Assembly (NCBI GenBank): GCA_900772575.1
Contig: CAAHEN010000136.1
Span: forward strand, 1 to 12,394
Source of the DNA: Bacteroidaceae bacterium
GTDB taxonomy: Bacteria > Bacteroidota > Bacteroidia > Bacteroidales > Bacteroidaceae
DNA: 12,394 nucleotides
Reading direction: 5' to 3'
The translations under genes and the position numbers were made by a program. Positions within the stretch are counted from its first letter, which is position 1. The number at the start of each line of letters is the position of its first letter. Of the stretch, positions 8,801 through 12,394 are shown one piece after another. The notes under the pieces are model-generated. The model saw only the letters and a list, made by a program, of their open reading frames with translations, searched no databases and had not been told where the DNA came from.

Positions 8801-9932
8801 CAAAGTGGAAACGCCAAGTGCCGTTGAGCGAGACGTAGCGGTCGTTGACCGGCTCGGTCCAAGGAGTGGCGTAGTAGTCGGCGTCGGCCAGCATGGCGGT
8901 TTCAGAGGCGTAAGGCAGGTAGGTGGCAATACCCTTCTCCTTGTTCTCGCCGAAGATGGTCTCGTCTTCCCAATAGGGCGACTTCACCTTGGGCTTCTCC
9001 GTCACGTCGAAGGCGAACCAGGCCGTACGGTCCTTGGCGTCGAGCGGCACCAGTCTTAGGCTGCCGTCACGGAGGGCATACATCTTGCCGGCCTTGGCCT
9101 TGGCGTCAGAGCGGATGATGTAGACACCGGGCTGCCCGGCGACGGGATCGAAGCGGAAGCGGGCATTGTTCCACACGCCATCGGTCGCCGGCCACTGCAG
9201 CAGGTAGTCGACGCGGGCGTTGCCACCGCCGTCGTCGAAGTTCTGGTTGTAGAAGGCACCGGTGACGACGCGCTGGCTGAGGTCGAGCATCTTGATGTTC
9301 CAGTACTGCCCGCGGTTGAGCGTGTCGGGCTTCTCGCCGACGATGCGGGCATTGTTCTCGCCCGAGTCGCCATTGCCGAGCACCAGTCCGGGCACGCCGA
9401 CAGAGCGGACGCGGTAGGTCAGCGCCTCGTCGAAACCCGCCGTGGCAGCGGGGCGGACGTAGAAGCGGGCAGCCTTGTCGGTCGCGGCCTTGCTCCTGTC
9501 GGTCAGGCTGACACTGCCGTCGCGGGCCACAGTGGCGGCCACATCAGGACGGTTGGCGGGCACGAGCATGACGGTGCCGCCGGTGGCAGGCTCGAGTTTC
9601 CAGAGCTGGGCCTCATCGGAACCGTTGTTCTCGCCGACTGCCATCCGTGCGCCGACGGCGCGGGCAGCCAGATTGGAGAAGGGGTTGATGAGGCGCAGGC
9701 TACCGGCCAGTTCGGTGATGGTCCAGTGCTGCTGGGCACGGGCATCATCGCTCCGGGTCGCGGCGATGCGTCCCGACTCAGCGTCGTAGTCGAGGGCCTT
9801 GTCTGTCTGAGCCGCCGGCACGAGCCGGTAGAGCGTGCCGCGCTGGTAAGCGTTTTGCGCCATGGCACAGGCGCTTAGCAACAGGGCCAGGCAGGCCATT
9901 AGCAGGCGCGGTGGGGAGTAGAGTCGTTTCAT
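5886..9932 (-). CDS. Secreted GH2 beta-galactosidase-type enzyme with N-terminal QxW (ricin-like) lectin region
   Basis: This is a 1348-residue protein, about 300 longer than E. coli LacZ. Residues 1-26 are a signal peptide; LSAC (19-22) could be a lipobox, or cleavage could follow AMA (23-25). Residues 27-320 hold QHW, QLW and QYW (68-70, 109-111, 209-211), the QxW signature of ricin-type beta-trefoils. The GH2 core follows: sugar-binding domain about 340-545 (SNWEMQGYDRPLY), Ig-like about 550-665, TIM barrel about 670-950 (FKGVNRHD, RTSHYPN, DEADLEDHA). The acid/base is E784 in GNECGGG and the nucleophile E851 in CEIAHSMGSS. A DUF4981-like domain and a beta-galactosidase small-chain domain complete it (HGPLENY, PYTDAELMQAAHYW, LHLDAWTRGVGNASCG). 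It probably removes terminal beta-galactosyl or related residues from host or plant glycans in the periplasm or at the surface. The frame is open up to 10106, but only ATG 9932 begins with a signal peptide. It appears to be a single-gene unit. Confidence 0.9.
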   Translation of the reverse strand: MKRLYSPPRLLMACLALLLSACAMAQNAYQRGTLYRLVPAAQTDKALDYDAESGRIAATRSDDARAQQHWTITELAGSLRLINPFSNLAARAVGARMAVGENNGSDEAQLWKLEPATGGTVMLVPANRPDVAATVARDGSVSLTDRSKAATDKAARFYVRPAATAGFDEALTYRVRSVGVPGLVLGNGDSGENNARIVGEKPDTLNRGQYWNIKMLDLSQRVVTGAFYNQNFDDGGGNARVDYLLQWPATDGVWNNARFRFDPVAGQPGVYIIRSDAKAKAGKMYALRDGSLRLVPLDAKDRTAWFAFDVTEKPKVKSPYWEDETIFGENKEKGIATYLPYASETAMLADADYYATPWTEPVNDRYVSLNGTWRFHFVSEPSARPLDFWQEGYDVSRWDTIPVPSNWEMQGYDRPLYCNVEYPHSNTPPFIKARPGYNDGGKNYGINPVGSYVRTFDVPADWTSRRTFIHFGGIYSAAFVWLNGQYVGYTQGANNVAEFDITPYLRGGKNTVAVQVFRWSDGSYLECQDMFRMSGIHRDVYVYNVPRASVRDHYLTAKFYDNYANATLGVQLTVDNRDRLTAEKELDLRLFSPEGQEVAVARKSLRLAGDTLVGLTLQLPVTGVELWNAEQPRLYTLRVIQKDGQGREEMAFSTKYGFRDVQLRGTKAYINGKAVFFKGVNRHDTDPVHGLAVTTQDMLDDIYLMKRNNINTVRTSHYPNNARMYAMYDYFGLYVMDEADLEDHANQSISDRASWIPAFEDRVERMVLRDRNHPSVVFWSLGNECGGGANFKYCYDRVRALDPRPIHYEGTRDGKSYGGNRFSDMYSKMYPGMGWMDQHRNTFDKPMFVCEIAHSMGSSTGNLREFCESAETSQDIIGFGLWEWMDHAIYEPREIKAGTYKGRLHTGYDFPGPHQGNFCSDGLIPATRTPSAKLAEVKAAYSYVKFALLDTDKAGNKAVVRVYNRHYFRPLTDFDLRYTVLADGRPGATKSLKLGSVAPGDSLTLVIKLPKTKLPKTKLRKAEAEGVETILDLAAVCRVPQRYAAAGHEEARSQFVLTERGALPALKADSKAAAPLAMTDGAGQVTIANDRISVSFDEQTGQIKRLAFGGRDIIKGGEGFIYDNHRFIENDLFRNTGNGLDEKGTVTVENVGGSTVVKTVRDGSLCATAIDYTIYPEGVIDIAARFEPKTADLRRAGLSCRLDSALSRVDYYAHGPLENYCDRLDGCPIGRYTSTVAGMIEYNQKPQTTGGREGLRELALTAADGFGVRLQTEGRVAFSILPYTDAELMQAAHYWDMKPGDYSVLHLDAWTRGVGNASCGGPEADTMPKYRVPQRTMTYKVRISPLTR
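6876..6910 (-). repeat. 15-bp tandem repeat inside the GH2 gene (LPKTK LPKTK)
   Basis: GAGCTTGGTCTTGGG occurs twice head to tail (6876-6890, 6891-6905), and the first seven bases of a third copy follow. Translated, it doubles a Leu-Pro-Lys-Thr-Lys block in the linker near residue 1010-1020, between the DUF4981-like and small-chain domains. The unit length is a multiple of three, so copy number can change without breaking the frame. Confidence 0.85.
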
Positions 9933-10009
9933 GGGGATGTATTGATTTGTAGAAATTGCATGGCAAGCCACAGCCACGCTGGCAGATGCGGGGAAGGCAG
10001 GTCCCAAAC

Positions 10010-10021
10010 CGCTGTACAGCG
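10010..10021. promoter_or_regulatory. Perfect 12-bp palindrome in the GH2 leader, candidate operator
   Basis: CGCTGTACAGCG is an exact palindrome. It falls just downstream of the expected transcription start of the leftward GH2 gene (near 10027), where a repressor could block initiation or elongation. No regulator gene is in the window, so the role is inferred from position and symmetry only. Confidence 0.3.
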
Positions 10022-10033
10022 CAGACTTGGAGG

Positions 10034-10041
10034 CAAAGGTA
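10034..10041 (-). promoter_or_regulatory. -7 promoter element for the GH2 gene
   Basis: On the minus strand TACCTTTG (10041-10034) matches TAnnTTTG exactly. No TTTG lies at the usual -33 distance (the bases around 10060-10066 are CG-rich), so the promoter may be weak or need an activator. The start would be near 10027, giving a leader of about 95 nt to the ATG at 9932. Confidence 0.5.
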
Positions 10042-10240
10042 CGAAAAATTCCAGGATGTCCGCCGCCCCCTCTCTCACATATATAAGCAGGCGTGCGAAG
10101 AATCACACCGGCAGGCAGTCAGCGCAGGGGCGGCATGGCATGGCATCAGGCGGGGCACATCTGTTCACAGCACCGCCAAGCCCCGGTATTAGCGTGATTC
10201 CATGACGATCCTAATGGCTGATTTGGGCTTTTAACACAGC

Positions 10241-10271
10241 TTGCTTTCGGCGCACGGAAGCAGTATCTTTG
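10241..10271 (+). promoter_or_regulatory. Promoter-like site ahead of a very short transcript
   Basis: TATCTTTG (10264-10271) fits TAnnTTTG exactly, and TTG (10241-10243) lies 20 nt upstream as a -33 element. Transcription would start near 10278, only a few bases before the terminator hairpin at 10284. No gene begins here. Confidence 0.45.
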
Positions 10272-10283
10272 CAGCAGAGGAAA

Positions 10284-10313
10284 AGGCTATCCCACACGGA
10301 TGGTCTTTTTTTT
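10284..10313 (+). terminator. Intrinsic terminator with eight-T tail
   Basis: AGGCTATCC (10284-10292) pairs with GGATGGTCT (10298-10306) around the loop CACAC: nine pairs, two of them G-U. A run of eight T (10306-10313) follows directly. It is the most classical rho-independent terminator in the window. It points rightwards although no coding gene precedes it on that strand within this spacer. Confidence 0.65.
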
Positions 10314-10370
10314 GTGCCCTGCAACCGCCGACATTGCCAGTATTCGGCAAAAACTGGGCCGATTTTCGGT

Positions 10371-10471
10371 GAGACTTCCCTAGGGCTCGGAAAAATTTGC
10401 TCCGAGCTAGTTCAGATTTTCCCTAGGGAAGTTTCGACGGGGCCCTATTTTAACAGTCTAAATGGGCCCGT
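10371..10471. repeat. Nested inverted-repeat block with paired CCCTAGGG palindromes
   Basis: The outer arms are GAGACTTCCCTAGGG (10371-10385) and CCCTAGGGAAGTTTC (10421-10435), 15 bp with one mismatch. Inside is CTCGGA/TCCGAG (10386-10391, 10401-10406). A separate stem follows at once: ACGGGGCCCTATTTTA (10437-10452) with TAAATGGGCCCGT (10459-10471), imperfect, loop ACAGTC. It could be a short dispersed repeat or MITE-like element, the core of a structured RNA, or a protein-binding array. No transposase or target-site duplication is evident. Confidence 0.7.
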
Positions 10472-10645
10472 AAGTTAAAAACGTTAAGGTGCCGTTGCGG
10501 CAATCGGTGCAAAAAGGTGAAGCGGTGCGCGGCGCGGTGCTATATTATGGGCGACACCATAAGAAGGGTCGCCAAGGCATCATGACGAGCGGACGCCACA
10601 GGACACGGAAAAGCGGGAGAGCCGGTGCGAAAAACACACGATCAC

Positions 10646-10676
10646 TTTGACGGCCAGAACATTTGCACTAACTTTG
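10646..10676 (+). promoter_or_regulatory. Consensus Bacteroidetes promoter for the DUF2851 gene
   Basis: TTTG (10646-10649), a 19-nt spacer and TAACTTTG (10669-10676) match the -33/-7 consensus of this phylum. A start near 10682 leaves a leader of only about 20 nt before the ATG at 10704. It would also place the alternative ATG at 10695 very close to the 5' end, which favours 10704. Confidence 0.75.
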
Positions 10677-10703
10677 CCAGATTAACCAAAACCGATGCGC
10701 GAC

Positions 10704-12041
10704 ATGGAAAAACTGCTCCACTACGCCTGGCAACACAAGATGCTGCCCGCACACCCACTCGTCACCGACAGCGGCGAGCGCGTGGATGTCATCGATCCTG
10801 GACTGCCCAACAACGACGCGGGGCCTGACTTCTTCAACGCCAAGGTCAGGCTGGACGGCGTGCTCTGGGTGGGCAACGTCGAAATCCATGAGCGGGCCTC
10901 GGACTGGTACCGCCACGGGCACCAGCACGACGCAGCCTACGACAACGTGGTACTGCACGTCTGCCGCATCGTCGACGACACGGCGCACACAGCAGGCGGA
11001 CGGACACTGCCACAACTGCGGCTCGACGTGCCGAAGGCGGTGGCCGACAACTACCGCGAACTGCTGGCCGAAGCGGCCTACCCACCCTGCTATCGCGTCA
11101 TTCCCGACGTGCCGAAGCTGGCCGTGCACGCCTGGCTCAACGTCCTGGCCACCGAGCGTCTGGAGGAGAAGACGCAGCGCATCAACCGCCTGCTCGAACA
11201 GACTGCCGGCGACTGGGAACGCACGTTCTTCATCACACTGGCGCGTAACTTCGGCTTCGGTGTCAACACCGAGGCGTTCGAGCTCTGGGCCCGGCACATT
11301 GACCTCAGCGCCGTCGGGAAACACCGCGACAATGCCTTCCAGGTGGAGGCTTTCTTCATGGGACAGGCGGGGCTGCTCGACGACGGGCTCGTGCCGCCGG
11401 AACGCCGCGACGACTACTTCACGCGGTTGAAAAAAGAGTACAGCTACCTGGCCCATAAGTTCGGCCTGCGCCCCATAGACCCGAAGGTGTGGCGCTTTCT
11501 TCGCCTGCGCCCACAGAACTTCCCACACGTCAGACTGGCCCAGCTGACGACGCTCTACAGCACTTACCAAACCGGCTTCTCACGCCTGATGGGCGCCACC
11601 GGCGTAGCCAGTATCCGCCAGGCGTTCCGCGTCGGCGTCACGCCTTACTGGGAGACACACTACACGTTCGGCCGCCCGGCGGCGGCACACCCGAAACTGC
11701 TCCAGGAGGCTAGTCTGGACCTGCTGCTCATCAACACAGTGGCACCGCTGCTCTTCGCCTACGGCCGGCACTGCCTCGACGAGGAACGCTGCGAGCGGGC
11801 CTTCACCCTGCTCGAACAGACCAAGGCGGAGCGCAACCACATCACGCGCTCATGGGCCGCAGCGGGCGTCGCCGCCAGCAACGCGGCCGACAGCCAGGCC
11901 CTCATCCGCCTGCGCCACAACTATTGCGACACGAAAGACTGCCTGCGCTGCCGCTTCGGGGCGGCCTACCTGCGGCGCCCGGCGCCCCACCCCGCCCCCG
12001 GCATGGACACGCCGGCAGGCGCCACAATCACCACAGCCTGA
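10704..12041 (+). CDS. DUF2851 family protein, function unknown
   Basis: This is a 445-residue soluble protein without a signal peptide or membrane segment. I recognise the DUF2851 family, which is common in Bacteroidetes, by its N terminus (MEKLLHYAWQHKMLP, then VDVIDPGLPNNDAGPDFFNA) and its Cys-rich end (KDCLRCRFGAAYL). The most conserved part, residues 31-85, is dense in possible metal ligands: D31, D42, E60, H62, D67, H71, H73, H75, D76 and H85. That suggests a metal-dependent enzyme, perhaps a nuclease, but this is inference. The start at 10704 is chosen because family members begin MEKLLHY; an in-frame ATG lies three codons upstream at 10695. A strong promoter precedes it, and the thioesterase gene begins 2 nt after its stop, so the two are probably cotranscribed and translationally coupled. 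Confidence 0.85.
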   Translation: MEKLLHYAWQHKMLPAHPLVTDSGERVDVIDPGLPNNDAGPDFFNAKVRLDGVLWVGNVEIHERASDWYRHGHQHDAAYDNVVLHVCRIVDDTAHTAGGRTLPQLRLDVPKAVADNYRELLAEAAYPPCYRVIPDVPKLAVHAWLNVLATERLEEKTQRINRLLEQTAGDWERTFFITLARNFGFGVNTEAFELWARHIDLSAVGKHRDNAFQVEAFFMGQAGLLDDGLVPPERRDDYFTRLKKEYSYLAHKFGLRPIDPKVWRFLRLRPQNFPHVRLAQLTTLYSTYQTGFSRLMGATGVASIRQAFRVGVTPYWETHYTFGRPAAAHPKLLQEASLDLLLINTVAPLLFAYGRHCLDEERCERAFTLLEQTKAERNHITRSWAAAGVAASNAADSQALIRLRHNYCDTKDCLRCRFGAAYLRRPAPHPAPGMDTPAGATITTA

Positions 12042-12043
12042 CC

Positions 12044-12394
12044 ATGACTTACCACTTCGACCTCGAGATGCAGGTGCGCGACTACGAATGCGACCTGCAG
12101 GGCATCGTCAACAATGCCAACTACCAACACTACACTGAGCACACACGCCACGAGTTCCTGCGCTCGGAGGGCGTCAGTTTCGCCGACCTCCACGCCCGTG
12201 GCATCGACGCCGTCGTGGCGCGGCTGGAGATGGCGTTCAAGTGCCCGCTGCGCAGCGGCGACGCCTTCGTCTCGCGTCTGGCGCTCCGCAAGGAGGGCAT
12301 CAAGTATGTCTTCAGGCAGGACATCTTCCGCCTGCCCGATATGAAACCGGTGATCCGCTCGACCGTTGAAGTGGTGTGCCTCATCGGCGGCCGC
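12044..12394 (+). CDS. 4HBT-fold acyl-CoA thioesterase (YbgC/FadM-like), 3' truncated
   Basis: The first 117 codons are visible and the frame is still open at the window edge. Hot-dog thioesterases of this type run about 130-150 residues, so most of the protein is here. They hydrolyse acyl-CoA or acyl-carrier thioesters in the cytoplasm. The family signature is clear: VRDYECDLQGIVNNANY at residues 11-27, with D17 as the expected catalytic aspartate and the following G20, N23 and Y27 in the usual places. A central helix (YQHYTEHTRHEFLR) comes next, then the strand pattern around VARLEMAFKCPLRSGD. The ATG lies 2 nt past the DUF2851 stop without a spacer for its own promoter. The substrate cannot be told from the sequence. 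Confidence 0.85.
   Translation, partial: MTYHFDLEMQVRDYECDLQGIVNNANYQHYTEHTRHEFLRSEGVSFADLHARGIDAVVARLEMAFKCPLRSGDAFVSRLALRKEGIKYVFRQDIFRLPDMKPVIRSTVEVVCLIGGR

Larger units (their letters stand above)
9933..10694. other. Divergent, structure-rich intergenic region
   Basis: No coding gene is supported. It holds the GH2 leader with a 12-bp palindrome (10010-10021) and the GH2 -7 element (10034-10041). Next come a featureless stretch (about 10070-10235), a rightward promoter-like site (10241-10271) and an intrinsic terminator (10284-10313). Competing short stems (10327-10369) precede a nested inverted-repeat block (10371-10471), four CGGTGC words (10505-10628) and the DUF2851 promoter (10646-10676). 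The short open frames here have no ribosome site, family resemblance or plausible composition. Confidence 0.7.

Noticed and set aside
6558..9059. Two long + strand open frames (6558-7673 and 7701-9059) opposite the GH2 gene
   Set aside because: GC-rich coding DNA often leaves the opposite strand open. The sense strand carries complete GH2 catalytic motifs, and the antisense translations are low-complexity Val/Ala/Gly/His-rich.
10269..10478. 69-codon + strand frame across the terminator and nested repeats
   Set aside because: It runs through a T8 terminator and several inverted repeats, has no ribosome site and no recognisable protein.
10668..11570. 300-codon minus-strand frame opposite the DUF2851 gene
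   Set aside because: It is antisense to a recognised family that has a consensus promoter, so it is a composition artefact.
1..12394. Defence system, CRISPR array, phage or insertion-sequence remnants
   Set aside because: No regularly spaced repeats, cas, transposase, integrase or toxin-antitoxin-like genes were seen on either strand. The repeats at 10371-10471 lack any mobile-element gene.

Overview
The window looks like Bacteroidales chromosome, most likely Prevotellaceae or a close relative. It is moderately high in GC: by eye about 60% or more in most genes, nearer 50% in the iron-uptake operon and lower still in parts of the intergenic DNA. The assignment rests on gene families largely confined to this phylum (DUF4374 lipoprotein, DUF2851 protein, CarboxypepD_reg-like TonB-dependent receptor, GH2 enzyme with an extra lectin-like front end) and on four promoter-like sites of the Bacteroidetes -7 type TAnnTTTG.

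Left end (1-635): the last 157 codons of a ComEC/Rec2-type DNA-uptake protein run rightwards and meet a leftward operon. The stop codon of each convergent gene sits inside a hairpin.

Iron block (593-5253, leftward): TonB-dependent receptor, then DUF4374 surface-type lipoprotein, then a ferric-reductase-like multi-span membrane protein, spaced by 32 and 12 nt or less. The likely job is capture of an iron compound (xenosiderophore or haem) at the outer membrane, import, and electron transfer at the inner membrane. The layout resembles the Xus system of Bacteroides, but with a ferric-reductase-like third gene.

Middle (5224-9932): an intergenic stretch of about 660 bp with one strong 22-bp hairpin, then a leftward 1348-residue secreted GH2 beta-galactosidase-type enzyme with an N-terminal region carrying three QxW lectin signatures. 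No SusC/SusD pair is next to it.

Structured intergenic region (9933-10694): a divergent spacer of about 760 bp. It holds the GH2 promoter with a 12-bp palindrome at the start of its leader, a rightward promoter followed almost at once by a textbook intrinsic terminator, a run of mutually exclusive short hairpins, and a roughly 100-bp set of nested inverted repeats built on two CCCTAGGG palindromes. This is the least explained and most interesting part of the window.

Right end (10646-12394, rightward): a well-formed Bacteroidetes promoter, a DUF2851 protein, and two bases later the start of a 4-hydroxybenzoyl-CoA-type thioesterase cut by the window edge. I saw no tRNA, rRNA, CRISPR array, insertion sequence or phage gene.
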